A stretch of 64,000 nt of DNA, taken from contig CAZCAC010000010.1 of NCBI GenBank assembly GCA_964496575.1, forward strand, positions 42,831-106,830, in the 5' to 3' direction. Made by a program: the position numbers and the translations under genes. Below, piece after piece: positions 17,192 through 27,450 of this stretch; position 1 is the stretch's first letter, and every line of letters starts with the position of its first letter. The notes under the pieces were generated by a model. The model was not told the DNA's origin and did no database searches. It saw only the letters and a list, made by a program, of their open reading frames with translations. The stretch is from CAZCAC01 sp964496575. GTDB taxonomy: Bacteria; Planctomycetota; UBA1135; GCA-002686595.

Positions 17192-18612
17192 GCGACGACG
17201 CCCCGTTGACCCTCTCGCTGACGCTCCTGTCGCACACCAACGTCGGCAAGACGACGCTGGCCCGGACGCTCTTGCGCCGGGACATCGGCGAGGTGCTCGA
17301 CCAGGCGCACGTGACCGACGAGTCGGTCTGCCACACCCTGCTGGAGACGCCGGCGGGACAGCGCCTCGTCCTGTGGGACACTCCCGGCTTCGGCGATTCG
17401 GTCCGCTTGCTGCGCACCCTGCGCGACGAGGCCGATCCGCTCGCCTGGATCGAGAGCCAGGAGTTCGACCGCCACGGGCACCGCGCGCTGTGGTGCGATC
17501 AGCAGGCGGTGCGTGGGGTGCGTCGCAACAGCGACGTGGTGCTGTACCTGGTCAACGCCGCCGAGTACCCCGAGGACGCGGGCTACGTCGACGCCGAGCT
17601 GGAGATCCTGACCTGGATCGAGCGGCCGGTGCTCCTCCTGCTCAACCAGACGGGGCCGCCGCGCGAGGACGAGCTGGTCGACGACACCGAGCGCTGGCGC
17701 AACCACGTCAGCCGCTGGAAGATCGTGCGCGGCGTGCTCGGGCTCGACGCCTTCACCCGCTGCTGGGTCCAGGAGGGCAAGCTCCTGGAAGAGGTGCGGA
17801 CGCTGGTCGATCCCGATCGCCGCGAGCTGGTCACCGCGTGTCTCGACGCCTGGCGCGCCGAGCGCCTCTCGACCTTCCGCGAGTCGATGGCCCTGCTCGC
17901 CGGCGAGCTCGCGCGCTCCGCCCGCGACAGCGAGCCGATCGTCGACGGCGCCTGGGGCAACGACAAGACGCAGGCGATGAAGGCGCTGGCCCGGCGGATG
18001 GAGAAGGGCACCGGGGAGGTGATCGACCGGCTGATCTCCCTCAACGGGCTGGAGGGTCGCGCGGAGATAGAGCTGCGCACCGCCCTCTCCGACTTCGCCA
18101 CCCGCGCGGAGAAGCTCGCGCCGAAGCGCTGGGGCGTGATTGGCGGGATCGCCAGCGGCCTCGCCACCGGCGTCGGCGTCGACCTCGCTTCCGGCGGCCT
18201 GTCGCTGGGCTCGGGGATGATCATCGGTGCGCTGGCTGGCGGCCTGGGCGCGGCGGGGATCGCCAAGGCCTACAACACGGTGCGTGGCCCCGACCAGGCG
18301 AAGGTCGCCTGGTCCCCCGAGGTGCTGACGCGCACCGCCGACCACTTCCTGCTGCGCTACCTCGCGGTGGCCCACTTCGGCCGCGGTCGCGGCACGTGGC
18401 GCGAGCGCGAGATCCCCGGCTTCTGGCGCTCGGCGGTCGACGAGGCGGTCGCGTCGCGCGAGGTCTACTTCAAGGCGATCTGGAAGGCCGCCCGCGGCCG
18501 CGGGGCGGAGAATCCCCTGCGCGAGCTTCAGGGGCGGCTGGTACCGCTCTTGACCGGCTGCACTCGTGAAGTACTGGCTTCCTTCTACCCCGATTCCAGT
18601 CACCTGCTCTGA
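17188..18612 (+). CDS. DUF3482-type GTPase
   Basis: 474 residues. The start is TTG 17188, overlapping the DUF2868 stop (TTGA), with GGAGG at 17177-17181; an in-frame ATG at 17158 lacks a ribosome site. The P-loop is SHTNVGKTTL, G3 is DTPG, and the G4 site reads NQTG instead of NKxD, as in this Era-like subfamily. A glycine-rich hydrophobic stretch (GVIGGIASGLATGVGVDL, about 315-366) could insert into a membrane. It probably works with DUF2868 at the inner membrane. Biological role unknown. Confidence 0.8.
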   Translation: MSDDAPLTLSLTLLSHTNVGKTTLARTLLRRDIGEVLDQAHVTDESVCHTLLETPAGQRLVLWDTPGFGDSVRLLRTLRDEADPLAWIESQEFDRHGHRALWCDQQAVRGVRRNSDVVLYLVNAAEYPEDAGYVDAELEILTWIERPVLLLLNQTGPPREDELVDDTERWRNHVSRWKIVRGVLGLDAFTRCWVQEGKLLEEVRTLVDPDRRELVTACLDAWRAERLSTFRESMALLAGELARSARDSEPIVDGAWGNDKTQAMKALARRMEKGTGEVIDRLISLNGLEGRAEIELRTALSDFATRAEKLAPKRWGVIGGIASGLATGVGVDLASGGLSLGSGMIIGALAGGLGAAGIAKAYNTVRGPDQAKVAWSPEVLTRTADHFLLRYLAVAHFGRGRGTWREREIPGFWRSAVDEAVASREVYFKAIWKAARGRGAENPLRELQGRLVPLLTGCTREVLASFYPDSSHLL

Positions 18613-18706
18613 GCCTCCCCTCCGCAACGGGGGAAGATTCGCGCTGGGCGCGGCGTTCGGGGATGGTAAGCTCGGCTGAGAGCTCGATCCCGGGGCTCGA
18701 TCGCTC

Positions 18707-20623
<1,917 letters not shown>

Positions 20624-20627
20624 AGCC

Positions 20628-21875
20628 TTGCAAGACACCGAACACGAGAATCACCGCTCGACCGGAGAGTCCGCCGCCCGACCGTCCCCGCTGGCGGGGT
20701 GGCCGCCTCGCCCGGACCTCGCCGACCACCGGCTGGGCCGCTACACGTGTGGCCTGCCGGGGCCGCGCTTCGTCCTGGTCGGCGGCCTGCACGGCAACGA
20801 GCCGGCGGGAGTCTGTGCGATCCAGGAGATCCTCCGCACCCTCGAGGAGCGCGACCTGCCGATCTACGGGGAGATCCTGGGGCTCGCCGGCAACCTCTCT
20901 GCGTTGCGGCTCGGCGACCGCTTCATCGACCGCGACCTCAACCGGATGTGGTCGCGCGAGGAGATCGAGTCGGAGCTGAACGCGGAGGAATGTCACGAGG
21001 TCGCCGAGCGAACCGCCCTGCTCGCCGAGATCGAGGCGGCGATCGAGGGCGCGAGGGGGCCGGTCGTCTTCGTCGACCTTCACTCGACGTCGGCTTTCGG
21101 GGCCCCGTTCAGCATCATCGGCGACACGTTGCAGAACCGCCGGATCGCCTTCTCCTTCCCCGTGCCGGTGATCCTCGGCATGGAGGAGAACGTCGAGGGC
21201 GCGCTGCTCGGCTACTTCGGCGAGCGCGGCCACATGGCCGTCGGCTTCGAGGGAGGCAAGCACGACGATCCGCTGACGGTGCGCCACCACGTCGCCGCGA
21301 TCTGGCTGACGCTGATCGCGGCGGGCGCGCTTCGCCGATCGGACCTCCCGGACTCGGTCGAGATCTACACGCTGCTCGCTTCAGCCGGTCGCGGTCTGCC
21401 GGGAGTGATCGAGACCCGCTACCGGCACCACGTCGAGGAGCGCGATCGTTTCCGCATGCGGGAGGGGTTCGGGAACTTCGATCGAGTCCAGAAGGACGAG
21501 CTCCTCGCCTACGACCGCGACGGCCCGGTCCACGCTCCCGAGGCGGGCCTGATCATGCTGCCGCTCTACCAGGGCAAGGGACAGGACGGCTTCTTCCTCG
21601 GGCGCGAGGTGCGCCGCTTCTGGCTGCGCGTCTCGACACTGCTGCGGAAGCTGCGCCTGGCGCGGATCGTGCACTGGCTGCCGGGCGTGCGCCGCGTGGA
21701 AGGCGAGGTCGGGACGGTCGAGGTGACGCCGCTGCTGGAGCGCTGCGGAGCGCGTCCCGTCCTCCACCTGCTCGGCTTCCGCTGCAGCCTGTCGGTGGAG
21801 AGGCACCTGCGCTTCAGCCGGCGGGTGGAGAGACTTCGCCCCTCCGGACCGGGCTCGGGAAACGGCCGCCCGTGA
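20628..21875 (+). CDS. Succinylglutamate desuccinylase/aspartoacylase-family protein
   Basis: About 415 residues from TTG 20628. A longer ATG reading from 20562 would overlap the CBS gene by 62 nt. The zinc site is visible as GGLHGNEPAG (His and Glu ligands) and VDLHST (third His), with DRDLNRMW as in AstE/AspA enzymes of the M14 fold. They hydrolyse N-acyl amino acids such as N-acetylaspartate or N-succinylglutamate. A C-terminal region of about 150 residues is extra, and the substrate is not determined. Position after a GCS2-CBS ligase hints at linked amide-bond making and breaking. The stop overlaps the next GTG start by two bases. Confidence 0.75.
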   Translation: MQDTEHENHRSTGESAARPSPLAGWPPRPDLADHRLGRYTCGLPGPRFVLVGGLHGNEPAGVCAIQEILRTLEERDLPIYGEILGLAGNLSALRLGDRFIDRDLNRMWSREEIESELNAEECHEVAERTALLAEIEAAIEGARGPVVFVDLHSTSAFGAPFSIIGDTLQNRRIAFSFPVPVILGMEENVEGALLGYFGERGHMAVGFEGGKHDDPLTVRHHVAAIWLTLIAAGALRRSDLPDSVEIYTLLASAGRGLPGVIETRYRHHVEERDRFRMREGFGNFDRVQKDELLAYDRDGPVHAPEAGLIMLPLYQGKGQDGFFLGREVRRFWLRVSTLLRKLRLARIVHWLPGVRRVEGEVGTVEVTPLLERCGARPVLHLLGFRCSLSVERHLRFSRRVERLRPSGPGSGNGRP

Positions 21876-22426
21876 CCTCCCTCTTCAGCCACACCTACGT
21901 CGCCCTCTCGATCGGCAGCGCGCTCGCCCCGTCGGTGGGTCGGGCGCGCTTCCTCATCCTATCGGTGGTCGCCTCGACGCTGCCCGACGCCGACGTGATC
22001 GGCTTCCGGCTGGGCGTCGCGTACGGGGATCTCCTCGGGCATCGCGGGCTCACCCACTCGCTGCCGTTCGCCCTCGCGATCGGGCTCCTGGTGGTGACCC
22101 TCGGCTTCCGCGCGGTGCCGCGCTTCGGTCGCCTCTGGTGGGGGCTGCTCGCCTGGTTCACCCTGCTCACCGCCTCGCACGGATTCCAGGACGCGCTCAC
22201 GGACGGTGGACTGGGCGTCGCGTTCTTCTCGCCCTTCATTCTCGATCGCTACTTCCTGCCCTGGACGCCGATCCTCGTCTCGCCAATCGGGATCGAGAGC
22301 TTCTTCACGTCCTACGGCTGGGCCGTGCTGCGCTCGGAGATGCTGGTAGTCTGGTTGCCGGCGACGACCATCGCCGTGATGATCGGGTCCATGCGCTTCG
22401 CGCGGACGCTGGAGGCCCGCCGGTGA
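21872..22426 (+). CDS. YdjM-type membrane-bound metal-dependent hydrolase
   Basis: 184 residues from GTG 21872, which overlaps the previous stop (GTGA). Motifs SHTYVALSIG, LPDADVI and HRGLTHSL supply the Asp and His residues of the YdjM/DUF457 family, and four to five hydrophobic segments make it an inner-membrane protein. The family is predicted to be a metal-dependent phosphatase-like hydrolase; substrate unknown. Its stop overlaps the sigma-factor GTG start, so the genes from 20628 to 23151 form one coupled transcript. Confidence 0.75.
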   Translation: MTSLFSHTYVALSIGSALAPSVGRARFLILSVVASTLPDADVIGFRLGVAYGDLLGHRGLTHSLPFALAIGLLVVTLGFRAVPRFGRLWWGLLAWFTLLTASHGFQDALTDGGLGVAFFSPFILDRYFLPWTPILVSPIGIESFFTSYGWAVLRSEMLVVWLPATTIAVMIGSMRFARTLEARR

Positions 22427-23151
22427 GCGATCCCGGCGGAGGCTCCTCGTTCCTCACCACCCGCTGGTCGGTGGTTCGCGCGGTGGGGGAAGGGGATACC
22501 GAGCGGAAGCACCAGGCGCTCACCGCGCTGTGCGAGGCGTACTGGTATCCGCTGTACGCCTACTTGCGGCGTCGCGGTCACGGCGCCGAGGACGCCAGCG
22601 ATCTGACCCAGGGTTTCTTCGCGCGGCTGCTCGCTCGACCGGTCTTCGAACAGCTCTCTCCCGATCGAGGCCGCTTCCGCGCCTGGCTGCTCGCCGCGCT
22701 GAAGAACCACCTCGCCGGGGAGCGCGCGCGCGAGGGAGCGCTGAAGCGTGGTGGGGGGCGCGTCTCCCTCTCGATCGACTTCGAGGACGCCGATCGGCGC
22801 TTCCAGCTGGAGGACGAGAGAGCGCAGACCCCCGAGGAGCTCTTCGAGCACGCCTGGGCCAGCGAGCTTCTCCACCGGACCCTCGCCGGGCTGGAGGCGG
22901 AGTACCAGGGGCGCGGGCGGGGAGCCGTGTTTCAGGCGCTGCGCTCGGAGCTCGGCGGGGAGGAGCCGCCCGAGGGGTACGCCACGCGCGCCGAATCGCT
23001 GAACATGACCGAGGGGGCCTTCAAGGTCGCCGTCCACCGCCTGCGCCAGCGCTACCGGGAGCGGCTCCGGGAGGAGATCGCCGAGACCGTCTCCTCCGAG
23101 GAGGAGGTCGAGGAGGAGCTCCGGGCGCTGTTCCGGGCGCTGGGGGGGTGA
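22423..23151 (+). CDS. ECF-type sigma factor of the TRWSVV group
   Basis: 242 residues from GTG 22423 (GGAGG 7 nt upstream, start overlapping the prior stop). The N-terminus FLTTRWSVVRAVGEGD is the signature of the ECF-like sigma group expanded in Planctomycetota and Verrucomicrobiota. Region 2 (YLRRRGHGAEDASDLTQGFF) and a region 4 helix-turn-helix (NMTEGAFKVAVHRLRQRYR) are both intact. Ends with an acidic tail. No anti-sigma gene is adjacent; the Ser/Thr kinase 110 nt downstream is the likely regulatory partner, since this sigma group is often encoded beside kinases. The promoters it reads are unknown. Confidence 0.88.
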   Translation: MSDPGGGSSFLTTRWSVVRAVGEGDTERKHQALTALCEAYWYPLYAYLRRRGHGAEDASDLTQGFFARLLARPVFEQLSPDRGRFRAWLLAALKNHLAGERAREGALKRGGGRVSLSIDFEDADRRFQLEDERAQTPEELFEHAWASELLHRTLAGLEAEYQGRGRGAVFQALRSELGGEEPPEGYATRAESLNMTEGAFKVAVHRLRQRYRERLREEIAETVSSEEEVEEELRALFRALGG

Positions 23152-23261
23152 GCGGCCGCCGCGCGGAAAGGGGGAAGAACCCCGCCGTGCCTGTAACCTC
23201 TCAGCCTCGGTGCTTCTGAGGGGGGTGACCCGAAGCCCCGAAGAGACAGGAAGACGCGAAG

Positions 23262-25508
23262 ATGAGCCAGTGCAAACGATGCGGTGCGATCCACTCCGAC
23301 CCCGAGGAGCTCTGCGCCCGGTGCCTCCTGGAGGTCGGCCTGGCCGAGGAGCCCGAGCCGCGGGCCTCGATCGGCCGCAGCCACCTGCGCCCCTCGGCGC
23401 CGTCGCCCGAGGAGCTCGCGCCGCTCTTCTCCGAGCTCTCCATCGAGGAGATGGTCGGCCAGGGGGGGATGGGCGCGGTCTATCGGGCGACGCAGAAGGC
23501 GCTGGGTCGCCAGGTGGCGCTCAAGGTCCTGCTCGGGGATCTCGGGCAGGACCCCACCTTCGCCAAGCGCTTCGAGCGCGAGGCGCGCACCCTCGCCGCG
23601 CTGTCTCATCCGAGCTGCGTGGTGATCCACGACTTCGGCGAGCGCGGCGGGTTCTTTTTCCTCCTGATGGAGTTCGTCGAAGGCGCCAACCTGCGGCAGC
23701 TCCTGAAGACGCGCTCGGTCGCGCCGCGCGAGGCGTTGTCGATCGTCGCGCAGATCTGTGACGGACTGCAGTACGCCCACGATGCCGGTGTGGTGCACCG
23801 CGACATCAAGCCGGAGAACATCCTGGTCACCCGCGATGGGCGGGTGAAGATCCTCGACTACGGCCTCGCCAAGCTGATCGATCCGGTGGGGGAGGACTCG
23901 CACCTGACCGGGACCTTCCAGGCGATGGGCTCGGTGCACTACATGGCGCCGGAGCAGTGGAAGCACCCGCTGGAGGTCGACCATCGCGCGGACATCTACT
24001 CGCTCGGTGTGGTCTTCTACGAGCTGCTCACCGGCGAGCTGCCCGTGGGGCGCTTCCCGCTGCCGTCGCAGAAGGTCGAGGTCGACGTGCGCCTCGACGA
24101 GGTGGTGCTGAAGGCGCTGGAGATCGACCCGGAGCGGCGCTGGCAGCACGCGAGCGAGGTGAAGACGCAGGTGCAGGGGCTGGGTCGGCGCGTGAGCTCA
24201 CCGGCGCCGAGGCGGGGTCGACGCCCCGCGGCCCGGAAGACCGGTCTCCCTGGCTGGGCGATCGTCCTGATCCTAGGCGTGATCGCGGTGCCGGTCCTCT
24301 TCGGAGTGCTGGCGTTCTTCTGGCTGTTCTACCAGGTGGACCGGCCTACCGATTTCGATTACCCGATCGCAGGCGTCCTGGAGAGCTCCCCCGAGGAGCT
24401 CTGGGAACCGATGCCCAGGCCGGTTCCCACGGAGGAGCCGGTCCCGGTCGAGACGCAGACCCGCCCGTCGAACCCGCTCACCATCGAAGAGGGTTACCGC
24501 CTGATCGGGGAGGCGGAGGACGAGCAGCCCCGCCTGCTCACGCCCGCGCGCATCGCCGCGCTCGGGCTCCGCGAGGATCAGGCGGAGAAGCTGGAGCAGA
24601 TGCTGCGCATCCCCCTGCTCTTCCAGGGCAAGTACGAGCGGGACGCGGTCCGGAGCAGTCGACAGACCAGCCCCGGCAACGTCGTCATCGAGATGGACGC
24701 GTTTCCCGAGAAGTACGACTCGCTCCGCGAGAAGGTCGAGGCGTTGCTGGATCAGCGCCTCGACGGCGAGCTCGAGGTCGGCCGCCTGATCGAGGTGATG
24801 TCGCCCGAGGGGCTTCTCGCGCGCGGACAGGCGCCGTTGCGGATCTGGATCCAGCGCTGGGACGGCGGCTTTCGCGCGCGCGAGGAGCCGATCGATGGAG
24901 CGCAGGGTGCGGTGGTGCAGTACAAGGGCGAGGAGCTCTTGCACCGCTACCAGCTGCTCTGGAACCTGGCCGCGGGCGAGTCGACGGAGCTGCCCGAGCG
25001 GAGGACCGTGACGAGCGAGTTCTTTCCCTGCAACGTCGACGGCAGCACGATCTGGGTCGTGGGCGAGCTCGTCGACCTCGGCCTGCCCGGGGCCGAGGCG
25101 ATCGCGGTGTGCGACGCGGTGGAGACGGCGCGCGAGCGTTACCTCGAGCTGGAGGAAGAGAGCAGCACCCTCTCATGGGACGAGGAGGGCCACCTGACCG
25201 TCTCGATCGGGGCATTCCTCGCCGGTGAAGAAGGGGGGTACCAGGATGGAGTCTGGAGGGAGATCCGCGGTCTGGTCTCCGATCGCTCATTGCTGCCCGG
25301 TCTGAAGAGCTATCTCGACCTGGAGGGGCTCTTCTCTCGCGGGACGCGCGCGGTCGAGCTCGAGATGTGGCTCGAGAAGGACACGTTCGTCCTCAGGCGT
25401 GGAAAAGGGAAGGGGATCGCTCCTCTCGTGGACGGTGACGTGCCCTACTTCGCACCGGACCGGCGCTTCTGGATTCGTGGACTCGAGCTCGCCCGACCGG
25501 GCAAGTAG
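23262..25508 (+). CDS. Membrane-anchored Ser/Thr protein kinase
   Basis: 748 residues. A four-Cys zinc ribbon (C4, C7, C18, C21) is followed by a kinase domain (about 62-320) with P-loop GQGGMGAVY, Lys88 in VALKVL, HRDIKPEN (179-186) and DYG at 199-201 in place of DFG. One transmembrane helix follows at about 328-352 (WAIVLILGVIAVPVLFGVL), then about 395 residues outside the cytoplasm with no recognised domain, possibly the sensor. Preceded by AGGAAG. Context suggests that it phosphorylates, or signals through, the adjacent sigma factor; this is inference. Confidence 0.9.
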   Translation: MSQCKRCGAIHSDPEELCARCLLEVGLAEEPEPRASIGRSHLRPSAPSPEELAPLFSELSIEEMVGQGGMGAVYRATQKALGRQVALKVLLGDLGQDPTFAKRFEREARTLAALSHPSCVVIHDFGERGGFFFLLMEFVEGANLRQLLKTRSVAPREALSIVAQICDGLQYAHDAGVVHRDIKPENILVTRDGRVKILDYGLAKLIDPVGEDSHLTGTFQAMGSVHYMAPEQWKHPLEVDHRADIYSLGVVFYELLTGELPVGRFPLPSQKVEVDVRLDEVVLKALEIDPERRWQHASEVKTQVQGLGRRVSSPAPRRGRRPAARKTGLPGWAIVLILGVIAVPVLFGVLAFFWLFYQVDRPTDFDYPIAGVLESSPEELWEPMPRPVPTEEPVPVETQTRPSNPLTIEEGYRLIGEAEDEQPRLLTPARIAALGLREDQAEKLEQMLRIPLLFQGKYERDAVRSSRQTSPGNVVIEMDAFPEKYDSLREKVEALLDQRLDGELEVGRLIEVMSPEGLLARGQAPLRIWIQRWDGGFRAREEPIDGAQGAVVQYKGEELLHRYQLLWNLAAGESTELPERRTVTSEFFPCNVDGSTIWVVGELVDLGLPGAEAIAVCDAVETARERYLELEEESSTLSWDEEGHLTVSIGAFLAGEEGGYQDGVWREIRGLVSDRSLLPGLKSYLDLEGLFSRGTRAVELEMWLEKDTFVLRRGKGKGIAPLVDGDVPYFAPDRRFWIRGLELARPGK

Positions 25509-25524
25509 CTGACTACACGCCCCC

Positions 25525-25683
25525 TCACCCCTTGCCGCTGGCGGCGAAGAGCAGCGGCAGGCTCCCGATGATCATGCCCGTACCGAGCATGGACTGGGTG
25601 TCCCCTCAGCAGCCGGTCAGGCGCAGGACGAGGCCGCCCGCCAGGAGCAGGCCTCCGATCACGGTCCACTTGGTGAAGGTCAT
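25525..25683 (-). CDS. Candidate small selenoprotein: membrane hairpin with in-frame UGA
   Basis: A 52-codon frame from ATG 25683 to TGA 25525, interrupted by TGA at 25606-25608 (codon 26). Read through, it gives two hydrophobic segments (VIGGLLLAGGLVLRL and MLGTGMIIGSLPLLF) joined by TGC-U-GDTQS, where U is the UGA. Third-position GC is about 96 percent before the UGA and as high after it, and the second half is a good membrane helix, so the coding signal does not stop at the UGA. A SECIS-like hairpin starts 14 nt after it. It lies 46 nt after the HAD gene, in the same direction as HAD and a thioredoxin-fold gene. No ribosome site is visible, and no selenium genes are in the window. Alternatives: a real 25-residue peptide, a sequencing error for Cys/Trp, or a decayed gene. 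Confidence 0.4.
25573..25591 (-). promoter_or_regulatory. SECIS-like stem-loop after the in-frame UGA
   Basis: On the minus strand CATGCTC pairs with GGGCATG (7 bp, one G-U) around the loop GGUAC. The stem begins 14 nt and the loop 21 nt after the UGA. Bacterial SECIS elements lie just 3' of the UGA, have a short apical loop with G in its first two positions, and place the loop roughly 16-37 nt away; this one fits each rule. Such a small hairpin can occur by chance in GC-rich DNA. Confidence 0.4.
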
Positions 25684-25729
25684 GGCGCCAGCGGGTACGG
25701 AGCGGCGGGACCGTACGGGACCGGGTTTT

Positions 25730-26329
25730 TCAGCGGATGAGGCGGAAGGCCATCCCCGCGCGCCGCGCCGCCTCGCCGTCGGCGTCGTCACGGTCTCCGA
25801 TCACCAGGCAGCGCACGGGCTCCACTCCGAGGGCCCGGGCGGCGGCGAGGTAGCCCTCGGGGGAGGGCTTCAAGCGCGGCGGGCCTCCGTCCTCGCCGCT
25901 CGCCACCACGACCTCGAAGAGTGACTCGGCGCCCAGCGCCTTCAGCTTCTCCCGCGCCGGGTAGTCGCTGACCAGGGCGGTGCGCCCTCCGCCGGAACGG
26001 AAGCCGGCGATCTCGGCGAGCAGGCTGGCGCGGCGAAAGCGGCGCAGCCAGGGGCCCGGGCGCTTCACCATCCACTCGCGAATCACCGCCTCGACGTCCT
26101 CGACCGCCGCTCCCAGCTCCAGGGCGGTCAGGCGCAGCTGCAGGGCGAAGGGATCTTCCCGGCGGTCGAGCCCCTCCTCGCGGATCCGCTCGTGCTGCTG
26201 GCGGAAGCTCCTGATCACCCGCATCCGGTGCGCGCCGAAGCAGAGGAGCTGCACGGCCATCGCCAGCTTGACCGGCCCGGGTCGGTACAAGGTGCCGTCG
26301 AGGTCCACCAGCCAGGCGACGTGACTCAC
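25730..26329 (-). CDS. HAD-family hydrolase (phosphatase)
   Basis: 199 residues. Motif I WLVDLDGTLYRPG has the nucleophile Asp and the acid/base Asp, motif II is the Ser of LVSDYPAR, the motif III Lys is in RLKPSPEGYL, and motif IV is IGDRDDADGEAARRAG. A helical cap (about 20-95) sits between motifs I and II, so this is a subfamily I HAD that removes phosphate from a small metabolite; the substrate is not predictable. Starts 16 nt after the thioredoxin-fold gene on the same strand, so the two are co-transcribed. Confidence 0.85.
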   Translation of the reverse strand: MSHVAWLVDLDGTLYRPGPVKLAMAVQLLCFGAHRMRVIRSFRQQHERIREEGLDRREDPFALQLRLTALELGAAVEDVEAVIREWMVKRPGPWLRRFRRASLLAEIAGFRSGGGRTALVSDYPAREKLKALGAESLFEVVVASGEDGGPPRLKPSPEGYLAAARALGVEPVRCLVIGDRDDADGEAARRAGMAFRLIR

Positions 26330-26345
26330 GGAGCTCCCTCTCGCC

Positions 26346-27353
26346 TCAGCGGCTCGCGAGCCTCCTCATCCTCGCCCGCGACCGCGCGTCGCCGGTGCCG
26401 GTCGCGAGCGCCTTCGACGCGTACTTCTTCGCCGCCTCCCGATCCTCCAGGAGACGATTCTGCCAGATGGCGGCGTTGCTGTAGATCAGCCAGGCCGCCT
26501 CCTTGTCACGGATCGGTCCCATGGCGTCGAGCTGGTCGATCGACTGGCAGGCCCGGCGCGCCTCCCGCTCGCTCGACACCGTGAACAGCTCACCGAACAC
26601 GGCCAGCTCGAAGAGCCCCGCCTCGTTCTTCGGGTCGATCTCCTTGGCCTTGTCGATGTGCTCGATCGTCGACAGCCCGGAGGTACAGAGCGCCTTCAGC
26701 GCCCGGACGAGGAGGCCGCTCTCGCCCTCGGGATCGGCTTCCATCGCGTAGCTCACCGCCGGGACCAGCTTCGCCCCACCGGGATTCCGCTTCTTCAGGG
26801 AGGCGAGCAACTCGACCGCGCGCTCGCACTGCGCCGTCCGGTCCGGCCCCTCCGCCCGGGCGAAGGCCGCGGCGATCTCGATCGCCTTCATCAACGGGAC
26901 GCGCTCTCGCTGACGCAGCTTCCGCAGGTGCTCGACGTACGGGGCGGCGCCACCCTCCCGGTAGCCGGTGCGTCCCCACACGTCACCGTCGGCGGTCATC
27001 AGGAGGATGGTGGGGTAGCTGGACACCTCGAGCTCCCGGGCCACCTCGCGGTTCCGCGCGATGTCCGGCACCCGGTCCAGCGCGGGCTTGCGGCGCGGCA
27101 GGTCGACCTTCACCAGGACGTACTGCTCCTTCGCCGCCTCGAGGAAGGTCGGATGGCGGAAGACCTCGACGTCCAGCATCTTGCACCACTTGCACCAGTC
27201 GGAGCCGGTGAAGTCGACGAGCAGGTCTTTCCCTTCCTCTCGCGCGAGCTCGACGCCCCGGTCGTACTCTTCGATCCAGTCGTTCGAGACGCCGGTCGGA
27301 GCGCCGAGCGGAGTCGCGAGGACGAGGGAGTTGGCCAGGATCGCGGTGATCAT
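26346..27353 (-). CDS. Secreted thioredoxin-fold protein with WCKWC site
   Basis: 335 residues from ATG 27353; a longer frame exists upstream but runs through a dispersed repeat. The N-terminus resembles a signal peptide (ITAILANSLVLATPLGAP). The thioredoxin domain carries GSDWCKWCKML (Cys54, Cys57) and the cis-Pro in SSYPTILLM, as in the DUF255/thioredoxin_7 group. The C-terminal 170 residues are helical, with TPR-like repeats. Likely a periplasmic thiol oxidoreductase or chaperone-like partner. Its operon continues with HAD and the small UGA-containing ORF, which would make a redox grouping if the latter is a selenoprotein. Confidence 0.75.
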   Translation of the reverse strand: MITAILANSLVLATPLGAPTGVSNDWIEEYDRGVELAREEGKDLLVDFTGSDWCKWCKMLDVEVFRHPTFLEAAKEQYVLVKVDLPRRKPALDRVPDIARNREVARELEVSSYPTILLMTADGDVWGRTGYREGGAAPYVEHLRKLRQRERVPLMKAIEIAAAFARAEGPDRTAQCERAVELLASLKKRNPGGAKLVPAVSYAMEADPEGESGLLVRALKALCTSGLSTIEHIDKAKEIDPKNEAGLFELAVFGELFTVSSEREARRACQSIDQLDAMGPIRDKEAAWLIYSNAAIWQNRLLEDREAAKKYASKALATGTGDARSRARMRRLASR

Positions 27354-27450
27354 GTCGTGACGGAAGTGGTAGGTGGCGGCGGGTGTCGTCCGAGGGGCTG
27401 TTCCTCTTTCGGCGTATCCCCCCCCGGCGCCGTACGGGAATGCTCTCGGG

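Noticed and set aside
25445..25669. 74-codon minus-strand frame overlapping the UGA gene
   Set aside because: It is the wrong frame for the strong third-position GC seen in the 25525-25683 frame and encodes an Arg/Pro-rich string.
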